This document shows, in pieces, positions 36,611 to 45,317 of a stretch of DNA of 64,000 nt. Source of the stretch: Anaerolineales bacterium. Its GTDB lineage: Bacteria > Chloroflexota > Anaerolineae > 4572-78 > J111. The notes beneath the pieces were generated by a model. That model was not told the DNA's origin and ran no database searches. It was given only the letters and a program-made list of their open reading frames with translations. Position numbers and translations under genes: made by a program. The DNA lies in the NCBI GenBank assembly GCA_015075405.1, contig JABTUK010000004.1:124001-188000 (forward strand), written 5' to 3'. Position 1 is the stretch's first letter; each line of letters begins with the position of its first letter.

Positions 36611-36938
36611 ACTCAAAAATAGCGCAAATGACGACTATGCTCGAAACCGAAACGCCTGTTGATAGTGGGTAAAATTGATGTAAGTGATGGTTTCGGAGTT
36701 CAAAACTCAGCTTTGGATCCCCATCACTTACTTTGCAACCATTACCCGCCAGTTTAGCCGCCCAGATTTTTTGCTCCCTTCCCCATAATCTAATATACTC
36801 CGTGATTGTCCATAAATAACTTTTCGAGTTAGGAGATTAGCAACATTGTGCCTTTGGGTATTGGAGATTATTCAATCTCCAATCTCTAATCTCCAATCTC
36901 TAATCCCTGCCAATTGCAACCCCCCAATGGAGGAAACA
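36611..36938. other. Gap with an inverted repeat and the leader of the flavin enzyme gene
   Basis: GTAAGTGATGG (about 36680) and CCATCACTTAC (about 36720) form an 11-bp inverted repeat around a 30-base spacer, possibly a terminator-like structure or operator. At 36855-36905 a simple-sequence run of AATCTCC/AATCTCT units contains TTGGAGATT paired with AATCTCCAA. No gene was found. Confidence 0.5.
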
Positions 36939-37964
36939 ATGCCCCAACGTATGGCCCTTTATATGCAAGACAAACACCCCATTCGCTACGAATTGGAGAT
37001 GGCTAAATATGCCGAGGAACGCGGCTTTTCCGAAATCTGGCAGGCCGACACCCGGCTGGCCCGCGACTGCGTAGTGCTGATGAGCGCCTTTCTGACCCAG
37101 ACTCAACGGTTGCGGCTGGGTTCGGGCGTGCTGCCTATTTGGACCCGCAACCCGGCGGTGATTGCCGCCACCTGGAGTACCATGTGGGAATTGGCCGGTA
37201 AGCTGGAGGATGGCCGCAGCCGGGTCATGCTCGGCCTGGGGGCGTGGTGGGAGCCGATTGCCGGGCGAGTCGGCGTCAAACGGGAACGTCCGCTGCAAGC
37301 CATCCGCGAGAACATCGAGGCTATTCGCCAGCTCTTTACGATGGAAGAAGTGACTTACCAGGGTGATTTTGTCTCTCTCGACCGGGTTCGGCTGGATGTG
37401 GCCTATGGCGACACCTCGCCGCGCAACATCCCCATCTACATCGGCGCGACCGGCGACAAGATGCTGGAATTGACCGGCGAACTGTGCGACGGGGTGGTGC
37501 TCAACTATGTGGTCTCGGTGGACTACATTCGCCGGGCGGTCAGCCTGGTGGAAAAAGGCGCTCAAAAAGTGGGCAAAACCATCGCCGAGATTGACCGGCC
37601 TGAATTACTGGTCTGCTGCCTGTCCGATAAAAACCCGGACGCGGCCATGGCCGAAGGCAAAAAGCTGGTCGCCTATTATCTGGCCACCGAGCCGCACATT
37701 ATGAAAGCCAGCGGCGTGAATGAGGAACTGCTGGTCAAAGTGCAGTCCATCATGAGCTGGCCCGCTACCGAAGATGATTACATCAAAGCCAGCCAGGTCA
37801 TCCCCGATGAGGTGGTGCGCAATCTCATGGCCGTCGGCACCAGCGACGAGTGCCGGGCCAAAGTAGCCGAGTACATCCGGGCCGGCGTTACCTGCCCCAT
37901 CCTTTACCCTATGATGGACGACATCAAGGCCGTGATTGATGCCTTTGCCGATTGGGAGCCGTGA
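36939..37964 (+). CDS. LLM-class (luciferase-like) flavin/F420-dependent oxidoreductase
   Basis: A 341-residue TIM-barrel oxidoreductase. Family features are the N-terminal AKYAEERGFSEIWQAD, LRLGSGVLPIWTRNPAVIA, RVMLGLGAWWEP and IPIYIGATGDKMLELTGELCDG, as in F420-dependent methylenetetrahydromethanopterin reductase relatives. Whether FMN or F420 is used is not clear. ATG 36939 is preferred (TGGAGG five bases before); an in-frame upstream start at 36846 runs through the simple-sequence repeat. Confidence 0.88.
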   Translation: MPQRMALYMQDKHPIRYELEMAKYAEERGFSEIWQADTRLARDCVVLMSAFLTQTQRLRLGSGVLPIWTRNPAVIAATWSTMWELAGKLEDGRSRVMLGLGAWWEPIAGRVGVKRERPLQAIRENIEAIRQLFTMEEVTYQGDFVSLDRVRLDVAYGDTSPRNIPIYIGATGDKMLELTGELCDGVVLNYVVSVDYIRRAVSLVEKGAQKVGKTIAEIDRPELLVCCLSDKNPDAAMAEGKKLVAYYLATEPHIMKASGVNEELLVKVQSIMSWPATEDDYIKASQVIPDEVVRNLMAVGTSDECRAKVAEYIRAGVTCPILYPMMDDIKAVIDAFADWEP

Positions 37965-38040
37965 GCAGACCGCCGACCCATTCGCCAGGCTCAGGGCAGG
38001 CCGGCGACCGCTGACCGCCGGTTTTCTCTGGTCTGCTGGT
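37964..38040. repeat. Simple-sequence hairpin after the flavin enzyme gene
   Basis: AGCAGACC (37964-37971) pairs with GGTCTGCT (38030-38037); inside lie GACCGCCGG-type units in both orientations. It resembles the hairpins at 8258 and 11001. Confidence 0.55.
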
Positions 38041-38059
38041 ACAAGCTCCAAGATTCCGG

Positions 38060-38083
38060 TATAATTTAGTTATGTCTAACTAA
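38060..38083 (+). promoter_or_regulatory. TATAAT box overlapped by a palindromic operator, upstream of the ATPase-TOPRIM pair
   Basis: TATAAT (38060-38065) is followed at once by TTAGTTA-TGTC-TAACTAA (38066-38083), a perfect 7-bp-arm palindrome placed where transcription would start. The original ATG of the ATPase gene is at 38102. No good -35 box was found 17 bases upstream, so activation or an extended element may be needed. The site is now cut off from its operon by the IS at 38119. Confidence 0.5.
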
Positions 38084-38118
38084 AGCGGGAAAGATAGTTC
38101 AATGCTAAGAGATATAAC

Positions 38119-39771
38119 GGGATGGTTCAGAAATAGGTTGACACATTAACAACAGAATAGGTTTACAGGAGCCACCTTTTCAGGCAAGATAAGGGTTACG
38201 AGACCACATCAAACCTGAAAGAAGGAGGCTCCTAATGGCACAGTATCGCATAGCTGGGTTGGATTTGTCAACCCGGATGCAAATCACGGTCGAGATGGTG
38301 TTGAGCGCCCACGAACGTGGGTGGGGGCGAGCCAGCCAATTGGCGCAAGACTATGGGGTATCCCGGACGCTGTTGTACGAGTGGCGCCATAAAGCGATGC
38401 AGAGCTTGCAAGAAACCTTGCAGCCGCATGACCCCGGACCCTGTCCGCTCAAACAAAGCCTGGACATCAGTTCCAGTTTCATCCAGCGGGCCATAGCGCT
38501 GTGGCCGATGCTAACCGGGAGCGTACGAGGGATCCAAACCGGGCTGGAACTGCTGTTGGGGGTGGAGCGGTCGGTCGGCTACATCAGCCAGACGCTTCAG
38601 GCGGCGGGTCAGCAGGCCGCGGTCTATAATCAAGCCGTGGTGATCCCGGTGCCGATTCTGGGTGAGGCCGACGAAATCTTTCAAGGCCGGCAACCGTGTC
38701 TGACCGTGGTGGACGGGCGGTCCTTCCTGGTGCTGAACTTGACCCCAGCGGAGCACCGCGATGGGACGACCTGGGGGCTGACTTACCTGGATTTGGTCGA
38801 ACGGGGCATCCAGTTCCAGGACCTGGCCTGTGACGGGGGCACCGGACTGCGGGCGGGGGTGCGGGAAGCCAAACTGGCCCTACCCTTGCGGCCCGACCTG
38901 TTTCACCTGCTGCAAGAAGCTCATCGCCTGAGCCGACGGCTGGAAGGCGCCGCCTACCGGGCCATCGACACCGCCGAACGGGCGCGTCGAGCCGAGTTGC
39001 AAGCGCGAGGACTGATCCGGCGGCGGGGGCGGCGGCTCACCAGCAAGGTCCCCTTGGCTCAGGCTCAGGTCGAGGCCACCCAAGCCATCACCACCTTCGA
39101 CACCTGGTCGTGGCTGCTGGCGGAAGTGCGGCAGGCTTTGGAACCTCTCACCCCCAGCCATCAACTGGTCGCCGTCGCCACAACCAAAGCCACCCTGGAA
39201 ACGGCTATCACCCTGCTCAAGGAATTGGGCCAGGCAGACATTACCACCTTCGCCGACGATCTTCAGCAGAAGTTACCCGAACTGCTGGCCCCGTTGGCGT
39301 GGCTGGAGCAACACCTGACCCCGCTGCTCAAGAACTTGGCGGCTGACACCCAAGCTTTTGTCCTGTGGACCTGGCAACACCGCCACACCTTGAACTTGAA
39401 CCTTGAGACTGACCTGCCCGCAGCCCTCCGCTCTATCGTGCCGCTCGTCTGGGAGACCCTGGGCCTCTTCCACCGCTCCTCCAGCTTGGCCGAGTCCCTG
39501 CACAGTTGGCTGCGCCCCCACTTACAGACTCACCGGGGCATGCCCCAATGGTTACTACCCTTGCTCCAACTCTTCTGGAACCACCACCAGTTTGAACGGG
39601 GCAAGCGCAGCGGCTCTAGCCCCCTGGAGTTGGCTGGTGTGTCGGATGCTCTTTCTCTTGCGGAGGTGTTAGACCAGTTGTTCCCACCCACGACGGCTAC
39701 CCAGCCAGGATAATTTATTTTTTAAGGTACCAAAAGTGTCAACCTATTTCAGCCCGTAATTGAACCATCCC
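38119..39771 (+). mobile_element. Insertion sequence, 1653 bp, 8-bp target duplication
   Basis: GATATAAC occurs directly on both sides (38111-38118 and 39772-39779). The ends are inverted repeats: GGGATGGTTCA then GAAATAGGTTGACAC at the left, and their complements at the right, where ten extra bases (GCCCGTAAT-type) interrupt the repeat. The element carries one transposase gene. The insertion lies after codon 5 of the downstream ATPase gene. The 8-bp duplication fits several IS families (for example ISL3 or IS256); I do not assign one. Confidence 0.92.
38235..39713 (+). CDS. DDE-type transposase, family not assigned
   Basis: A 492-residue transposase with an N-terminal HTH (SQLAQDYGVSRTLLYEWRHKA, about residues 35-55). 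Likely catalytic acidic residues lie in TVVDGRSFLVL, DLACDGGTGLRAG and HRSSSLAESLHSWLRP. It has a ribosome site (GAAGGAGG) seven bases upstream of the ATG. The middle is a helical insertion (about 240-370). It fills most of the IS. Confidence 0.85.
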   Translation: MAQYRIAGLDLSTRMQITVEMVLSAHERGWGRASQLAQDYGVSRTLLYEWRHKAMQSLQETLQPHDPGPCPLKQSLDISSSFIQRAIALWPMLTGSVRGIQTGLELLLGVERSVGYISQTLQAAGQQAAVYNQAVVIPVPILGEADEIFQGRQPCLTVVDGRSFLVLNLTPAEHRDGTTWGLTYLDLVERGIQFQDLACDGGTGLRAGVREAKLALPLRPDLFHLLQEAHRLSRRLEGAAYRAIDTAERARRAELQARGLIRRRGRRLTSKVPLAQAQVEATQAITTFDTWSWLLAEVRQALEPLTPSHQLVAVATTKATLETAITLLKELGQADITTFADDLQQKLPELLAPLAWLEQHLTPLLKNLAADTQAFVLWTWQHRHTLNLNLETDLPAALRSIVPLVWETLGLFHRSSSLAESLHSWLRPHLQTHRGMPQWLLPLLQLFWNHHQFERGKRSGSSPLELAGVSDALSLAEVLDQLFPPTTATQPG

Positions 39772-40818
39772 GATATAACGATTGAAAATTATCGCCTCTT
39801 TGAGAAGTTTCAGATGGAGGGATTGACTCAAATCAATCTTTTAGTAGGGGCGAATAATAGTGGCAAAAGTAGTTTGCTTGAGGCTATCTACCTTTTAGTT
39901 GCGCATGAGAATCCTATGGCTGTTCTTGATGTGCTCGAAAACAGAGGTGAATTTATTGAAGCAACAATGAATGATCCTGGTGAGATTTACCATATTGCCG
40001 AAATTTTTAGAGGATATCAATTTCAAAAAGATCACAAAGTTGTTATTGCCAGTCAAAAAGATAAACAGATGTCTCTGGAATATACCTATCTCGATTATGA
40101 GATGTCTTGGCCTAATAAAGATGAAGGTGAAGATATTGTAGGAATAAGATTTAGAGAACCAGGCAAAGCCGATGTTGTGGGTAGTTTTGATTTGGAGGAA
40201 GAGGAAGGACTAACCCGTTCATATTCTGGTGATGCGTTTCGCTTTCGAATGGATACTGATGATTATTTTGTCACTACGGAAAGACTTGGCCTCCGTAAGA
40301 TAACTAAATTGTGGAATCAGGTCGTTTTGACCCCTAAAGAAGATATAGTTTTAGATACTCTTCGTATTCTGGAACCAAACCTGGAACGAATTGCTTTATT
40401 AAACCAAACTACCCCGGCAATGAGTGTTCAGCTAAAAATAAAGGGTAATGCTAGACCTGTGCCTCTCGGCAGCATGGGCGATGGTATGTACCGAATTTTC
40501 GCCCTTGCCCTATCATTAGTTAACTGCGAAAATGGCGCACTTTTCGTTGATGAAATTGATACTGGCCTGCATTATAAGGCCTTGGTTAAGATGTGGCGAT
40601 TGGTCATTGAAACGGCTAAAAGATTAAATGCGCAGGTCTTTGCTACTACCCATAGCTGGGATTGTTTGGTCGCATTTCACAAAGCTTTGAATAAGACAGA
40701 GGAAACCGATCTTGGTTCAGTGTTCCGGTTGGAGCGCAAAAACGGACAAATTGATTACGTGGCTTACACCGGCGAAGAGTTAGCCGTTGCTGTCAAACAC
40801 GATATTGAGATGCGGTAA
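39760..40818 (+). CDS. AAA/ABC-type ATPase (OLD/AAA_15 like), 5' end displaced by the IS
   Basis: An ATPase of about 352 residues with Walker A GANNSGKSS (30-38), a signature-like LGSMGDGMYRIFALALSLV (about 237-255), Walker B GALFVDEIDTG (about 262-272) and switch His in ATTHSWD. The large insertion (about 65-200) is typical of OLD/RecF-like defence ATPases. The original start was ATG 38102, giving M-L-R-D-I-T-I-E-N. The IS inserted after codon 5, and now the frame opens at TTG 39760 inside the IS end without a ribosome site. It may be poorly expressed or silent. It is coupled to the next gene by a one-base overlap. Confidence 0.85.
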   Translation: MNHPDITIENYRLFEKFQMEGLTQINLLVGANNSGKSSLLEAIYLLVAHENPMAVLDVLENRGEFIEATMNDPGEIYHIAEIFRGYQFQKDHKVVIASQKDKQMSLEYTYLDYEMSWPNKDEGEDIVGIRFREPGKADVVGSFDLEEEEGLTRSYSGDAFRFRMDTDDYFVTTERLGLRKITKLWNQVVLTPKEDIVLDTLRILEPNLERIALLNQTTPAMSVQLKIKGNARPVPLGSMGDGMYRIFALALSLVNCENGALFVDEIDTGLHYKALVKMWRLVIETAKRLNAQVFATTHSWDCLVAFHKALNKTEETDLGSVFRLERKNGQIDYVAYTGEELAVAVKHDIEMR

Positions 40819-41483
40819 TGAGCCGTAAATCCAATAAAAATTCCCATCTCCTTGTCGAAGGAAAAAATGATCAGCATGTCATCTGGGCTTTGTGTGAAAT
40901 GCATCAAGTGCCTGAAACCTTTGATGTGATTGTGCCAGGAGCAGTGGATGATGTTGAGAATGGTAAGATCAAAGGAGGTGGAATTGGCGCACTTCTGGAA
41001 GATATACCGATTCGTCTTAAAGAGCCGGGTTTACAATCTCTGGGGATAATTATAGATGCCGACGAAGATGTTCAAGCCAGATGGAATAGTATTCGAGATC
41101 GCTTGCAAAGAGTTGGTTATGAAGTTCCCGCGCAGCCTGTTCAGAATGGCTTTATTCTCGCTTTACCCAATCGCCCCCAGGTTGGTTTATGGGTCATGCC
41201 CGATAATCAACTGCCAGGGATGCTGGAAGATTTTGTAAGCCACCTTATTCCGCCGAAAGACCGTCTCAAGCCTATTGCCGAAAAAACGTTTCAATCTATC
41301 GAAAAAAAGAAGTTGAACCTGTACCGATCCCATCGTTCAAAAGCCCTCATCCATACCTGGCTGGCCTGGCAGGAAATGCCCGGTATGCCGATGGGCCAGG
41401 CCATCACGGCCCAGGTTTTGCTCCATAACCAACCTTTGGCCAATCGCTTTGTGGATTGGCTGAAAAACCTGTTTGACTCATAA
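40818..41483 (+). CDS. DUF3226/TOPRIM-like protein, partner of the ATPase
   Basis: A 221-residue protein with the TOPRIM-like start LLVEGKNDQHVIWAL (about 11-25) and the acidic pair GIIIDADED (about 76-84), as in DUF3226. Further conserved-looking parts are NQLPGMLEDFVSHLIP and SHRSKALIHTWLAWQE. ATPase plus TOPRIM-like gene pairs form antiphage systems such as Gabija (GajA), OLD nucleases and PARIS (AAA_15 with DUF4435). This pair has that arrangement but with DUF3226. Defence is an inference. Confidence 0.8.
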   Translation: MSRKSNKNSHLLVEGKNDQHVIWALCEMHQVPETFDVIVPGAVDDVENGKIKGGGIGALLEDIPIRLKEPGLQSLGIIIDADEDVQARWNSIRDRLQRVGYEVPAQPVQNGFILALPNRPQVGLWVMPDNQLPGMLEDFVSHLIPPKDRLKPIAEKTFQSIEKKKLNLYRSHRSKALIHTWLAWQEMPGMPMGQAITAQVLLHNQPLANRFVDWLKNLFDS

Positions 41484-41488
41484 CCCCT

Positions 41489-42517
41489 ATGTCGGATCAA
41501 AATCCAATTCGATTAGCCTTAATTGGTGCTGGTATCTTTGCCCGCGATGTCCACCTGCCGGCCCTGCAAGCGCTGAACGACACTTTTGAAATTGTCGCCG
41601 TTTACAGCCGCTCGCAGGCCAATGCGGCGGCGCTGGCAGCGCGATTACCAGGTCAGGTGGAAGCCACCGCTGACCTGCCAGCCCTATTGGCCCGCGACGA
41701 CATCGAAGCGGTCAATATCATCCTGCCGATTGAGGTGATGCCAGAGGTGGTTGAATTGGCGCTGCGCTCCGGCAAGCATGTCATCAGTGAAAAACCGCTG
41801 GCCCCCGATGTGGCCACCGGGCGGCGTCTGGTGGAACTCCATGCTCAGAACAGCGGGCAAATCTGGCTGGTGGGCGAGAACTGGCGCTACGAGGATGCTT
41901 TTGAACAGGCGGCGGCTATTGTCCACAGCGGCGAGCTTGGCCGCCCGCTGCTGTGCCATTGGGTGGTCTACAACCCCATCAACCCCGATAACAAATACTA
42001 TCACACTCCCTGGCGGCGCTCCGGCGGCTATCCGGGCGGCTTTTTGCTGGATGTTGGGGTGCATCATGTAGCCGTCCTGCGCTGGCTGCTGGGTGAAATC
42101 AGCCGGGTCAGCGCCGTAACCGGCCAAATCCGGGCCGACCTGCCCCCGGCCGATATTTTGAGCGCCACGCTTGAGTTTGAAAGCGGCGTCAGCGGAGTCT
42201 ACCTGGCTACCTATGCGATCAACGCGCCCTGGCCGCCGGAGTTGGTCATTACCGGTGAACACGGCTCGCTGCGCGTCCATCGCCAGGGGCTAGAAGTGAC
42301 AAGCAATGGCCTGACCCGCAGCGTGCCGGTCACACCACATCAGGGGGTCAAAAAAGAACTGGCTGCCTTTGCTGCCGCTATTCGCCGGGGCAAGCCGCAC
42401 CGGAACAATCCGCCGCAATGTCTACAAGATGTCGCCGTGGTGGAGGCCATGTTGCGCTCGGCGGAAATGGGGCGTCACATTGCGCCGGAACGGATTATTT
42501 TGTTTGGCTATAGATAA
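41489..42517 (+). CDS. Gfo/Idh/MocA-family NAD(P)-dependent oxidoreductase
   Basis: A 342-residue dehydrogenase. The Rossmann opening is RLALIGAGIFARDVHLPAL, and the family motif EKPLA follows GKHVIS (about residues 95-106). The C-terminal half (GGYPGGFLLDVGVHHVAVLRWLLGE) carries the substrate His. These enzymes act on sugars, inositols and similar compounds; the substrate is not fixed. It starts six bases after the DUF3226 gene but seems functionally unrelated. Its 3' end overlaps the convergent copper gene by 23 bases. Confidence 0.9.
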   Translation: MSDQNPIRLALIGAGIFARDVHLPALQALNDTFEIVAVYSRSQANAAALAARLPGQVEATADLPALLARDDIEAVNIILPIEVMPEVVELALRSGKHVISEKPLAPDVATGRRLVELHAQNSGQIWLVGENWRYEDAFEQAAAIVHSGELGRPLLCHWVVYNPINPDNKYYHTPWRRSGGYPGGFLLDVGVHHVAVLRWLLGEISRVSAVTGQIRADLPPADILSATLEFESGVSGVYLATYAINAPWPPELVITGEHGSLRVHRQGLEVTSNGLTRSVPVTPHQGVKKELAAFAAAIRRGKPHRNNPPQCLQDVAVVEAMLRSAEMGRHIAPERIILFGYR

Positions 42518-44972
42518 AAGCCAGGGTGCGGATATAGTTGACCAGGTGCCAACGTTCTTCTTCGCTGAGGGTGGCCTTAAACGCAGGCATTCCGGCCGCC
42601 GGAAAACCTGAAGAGATCCACTCAAAAAATTGCCCATCGCTATAATTACCCGGTACGGTGAGCGCCGAAAGATCGGCCGGGGGAACCATGAGAGTCGGAC
42701 TCAGCGATCCGTCGCCTTTACCCGAGGGGCCATGACACTCTAAACAATTGCTTTCATAAAGCGCCTGCCCGGCAGCAATTGAGCCTGTATCAGCAGGCAC
42801 GGGGTTCACAATTTCAGCTTTGAGTGGAGTTGGCGTATCAGCCACCTGCTCAGCGACAAGTGAACGGGTCGCTGTTTCAGTTGTCTCGGTGGTGGGGGTG
42901 CGGAAAGAGGTAGCCAGACCGGCCACAGTCAGGGCCAGAGCCGGGATGGCCGCAAAGGCAACTACCTGAGAGCGGGTTTTACTGAGACGGCTAAACGCAA
43001 AGAAATAAGCCAAAGCCTCTATAATGAGCAGTAAGCCATTCACCTGATGCCACGAGTAAGTTGGGGGTGGAGCCACTGCTGAAACTATATCAAACTCAAA
43101 ATTGGCAAAGGAGTCAAAGCGATCCTCGCGCCGGATGGAAGCCTGCACCTGCCACAAGTCGGGCAGGCTGAAGTAAGCTCCGCTGGCTGTATATTGCCCG
43201 TTGCCCTGTCCGGTCAATTTTACCTCACTGGGGGCCAGGTCTGCTTTCTTGGGCAAAAAGCGAAGCTCAACTTCTTTTGTATTTTCGACCGGTTGTCCAT
43301 TGGCCGTCAGGTAGACCGTAAAGGTGTTAAATCCTACCCGCCCCGGCGCGATATTAAGCGCCACCTCCAGATCATCAACCTCGGTGGAAGCGTTAAGCCC
43401 AAAAGCAGACGTAAGTTGTGGCGGAGGCTGGGCTGTCAACACCCCTACACTGAGTAGCAAAATTACCCCAAGCGCAGCCTCACTGCTAACCAGCCGGCGA
43501 AAGCGGGTCAGGAGTGAGCTACCCTCTTGCGTTTGAACGGCCACCCGCTGCATTGCCGGCTTGATTATCCCCAGGTTAACTGCGCCCAGCGCCAGCATCG
43601 GCAGAGCGATGGCAAGTTTAACCAGGAGGGTTTGGCCGTAGAGGGTTTCGGTCAGGGCAGTTAGCGTGCCAATCCGCAAAACAGCCGCATAAAGCCCACT
43701 CAGAATCAGCAGGCCAACACTAAGTAAAGCCAGGGCTGAAAAACGGGAAATCAGACCAGCCGCCAGCTGAGTCCGCAGACTGGTATCAAATCCGCGAACT
43801 GCCCATAAGGCTGTCACAAAAGCTAACAAACCCCCTATCCAGGCCGAAGCCGCTATCAAATGCAGCCAATCCGTCAAGACAGGTAAAAACGGTGTAGCTT
43901 CGGTAGCAGCATGGCTGCCGAGGCTGATCGTCAGTAAGAGCAGTAACGACACGCCGGCTATTAGCCACTGATTGCGGAGGGTTGGGTCTGTTCTTAATTT
44001 TAAACCTTGAGGCCCCAGAAATTTTAAAAACTCAGGCGACTTATCCGAGTTTGGGCTACTTTTGGCAAGTTTAGGTTGAGCGCCTGGATTGGTCAATAAA
44101 GAGGGCTTCCCGGCTATTTTGGGCGTCGCTCGCCCGCGCTCACGCCGGCGGCGGCCCACAGGATTATTTGGAGACTCATCTCGCCGGATTGTTGCTCGCA
44201 ACAAACCAACCAGAATCAAGGCCAGAGTCAGGCGAATAATCCAGAGCGCGCCATAACGAGTCGTAAACAGAACTTGAGTAACCTCAGGACTCCAGGGCGC
44301 GGCCACTACCTCCCCCACCACTTGCCCGGCTTGAAGCAGAAGACTCCAGCCCTGGCCCACCATCAGACTGATCAAGGCAATGGTTATCAGGCGTCGCCAG
44401 GGTAATTGGTCGGCCAGAGGTTCATCCGCCTTGGTCGGGCTGGCCGCACAAACAGGCGACCATACCGTTAAAAAAAAGAGGATTGTCCCGGTCAGAATGG
44501 CGGTCGAGAGATAAAGGAGCCAACGGGCGATTGCTTCGCCCAACGGGAGTTCTATCTCTTGGCTCACCTGGGTTGTGGCGATCAAGGCGGCCGCGTTTTC
44601 AGCGCCAACGGCAAAGGAAAATGTGCCGTTGAGGATATGACCATCCACCGCGGAGAGCACCTGCCACGAGACGGTATAGATGCCGTTAGGGAGGGGACGG
44701 AGCGAGACGAGAAGGTGGGTGGGATCCGTCAAATCCACTTTCGAGTCGCCGGAATCCACCTGCGCTCCAGCGGCATCAAGAACACGGATGCTGCTGAAAG
44801 CGGGTTCGAGCGTTTCACTAAAAAAGAGTTCAACCTGGGTCGGCGGGCTGTCAAGAACTGCATTAGCAGTGGGCAGAGAGCTTAACAGTTCTGCATGGGC
44901 CCAAACCGGAGTCACTGCCACCATCAACAAGCTAAATAATGCCAGGCCAAAAAATAAAAAACGAGGTTTCAT
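42495..44972 (-). CDS. CopC-CopD-YtkA-like copper protein fused to cytochrome c
   Basis: An 825-residue fusion. Signal peptide (1-25); CopC domain (26-125) starting HAELLSSLPTANAV, with HILNGTFSFAVG at its end; CopD membrane part with about eight helices (about 150-520); a YtkA/FixH-like beta domain (about 520-640); more helices; then a c-type heme domain with CLECHGPSGKG (about residue 742) and GMPAF (likely Met ligand). Copper would be bound by the N-terminal His and CopC sites and taken across the membrane. The fused cytochrome is unusual and suggests redox control of copper uptake or electron exchange. It diverges from the RNA-led cluster at 45.1 kb, which encodes a giant multicopper protein. 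Confidence 0.88.
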   Translation of the reverse strand: MKPRFLFFGLALFSLLMVAVTPVWAHAELLSSLPTANAVLDSPPTQVELFFSETLEPAFSSIRVLDAAGAQVDSGDSKVDLTDPTHLLVSLRPLPNGIYTVSWQVLSAVDGHILNGTFSFAVGAENAAALIATTQVSQEIELPLGEAIARWLLYLSTAILTGTILFFLTVWSPVCAASPTKADEPLADQLPWRRLITIALISLMVGQGWSLLLQAGQVVGEVVAAPWSPEVTQVLFTTRYGALWIIRLTLALILVGLLRATIRRDESPNNPVGRRRRERGRATPKIAGKPSLLTNPGAQPKLAKSSPNSDKSPEFLKFLGPQGLKLRTDPTLRNQWLIAGVSLLLLLTISLGSHAATEATPFLPVLTDWLHLIAASAWIGGLLAFVTALWAVRGFDTSLRTQLAAGLISRFSALALLSVGLLILSGLYAAVLRIGTLTALTETLYGQTLLVKLAIALPMLALGAVNLGIIKPAMQRVAVQTQEGSSLLTRFRRLVSSEAALGVILLLSVGVLTAQPPPQLTSAFGLNASTEVDDLEVALNIAPGRVGFNTFTVYLTANGQPVENTKEVELRFLPKKADLAPSEVKLTGQGNGQYTASGAYFSLPDLWQVQASIRREDRFDSFANFEFDIVSAVAPPPTYSWHQVNGLLLIIEALAYFFAFSRLSKTRSQVVAFAAIPALALTVAGLATSFRTPTTETTETATRSLVAEQVADTPTPLKAEIVNPVPADTGSIAAGQALYESNCLECHGPSGKGDGSLSPTLMVPPADLSALTVPGNYSDGQFFEWISSGFPAAGMPAFKATLSEEERWHLVNYIRTLAFIYSQTK

Positions 44973-45069
44973 AAGCTCTGTTAGCAGGTAAAATGCGAGG
45001 AAAAGAAAAATTCTAACCGATTTCTGATGATGTTCTAATGAAATTTTATCCCCTTTAAATAAAAAACTG

Positions 45070-45078
45070 TGCTAAAAT
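45070..45078 (+). promoter_or_regulatory. Extended -10 promoter candidate for the RNA leader
   Basis: TG-x-TAAAAT at 45070-45078, in an AT-rich stretch, about 38 bases before the first RNA element. No clear -35 box. It is the best-placed promoter for the leader and gene at 45609. Confidence 0.4.
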
Positions 45079-45115
45079 AGCCCCTAATACAAAATTAATA
45101 CAAGATTAAAAAGAG

Positions 45116-45197
45116 AGCCAATCTGCGTGCTTCGCGGGCTACAGATTGGCTTTCCAAACACAACCTACCTTAAATCTGCTATCGCTAAAGATAGGCC
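45116..45197 (+). ncRNA. Structured leader RNA element, copy 1
   Basis: Stem P1: AGCCAATCTG (45116-45125) with CAGATTGGCT (45142-45151), loop CGTGCTTCGCGGGCTA. Then a joining sequence CCAAACACAA and stem P2: CCTACCTT (45164-45171) with AAGATAGG (45188-45195) around an ATCTGC-containing loop. Nearly the same layout occurs at 45318 and 47892. The element is followed by an intrinsic terminator at 45237. I do not recognise a known riboswitch class. Confidence 0.65.
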
Positions 45198-45236
45198 TTT
45201 AGTATTTTAAAGGCGCCGAATTATTTGTCAATTCTG

Positions 45237-45280
45237 GCCCCCTATTTGGCTTATCCATAAGCGAATGGGGGCTTTTTTAT
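45237..45280 (+). terminator. Intrinsic terminator after RNA copy 1
   Basis: GCCCCC (45237-45242) pairs with GGGGGC (45267-45272), with an inner GCTTAT/ATAAGC stem, followed directly by TTTTTT. A strong rho-independent terminator inside the leader, 330 bases ahead of the coding start, as expected for attenuation. Confidence 0.8.
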
Positions 45281-45317
45281 TTCTATTTTTATCCCCCAAT
45301 TTTATTTTCAAATAAAG

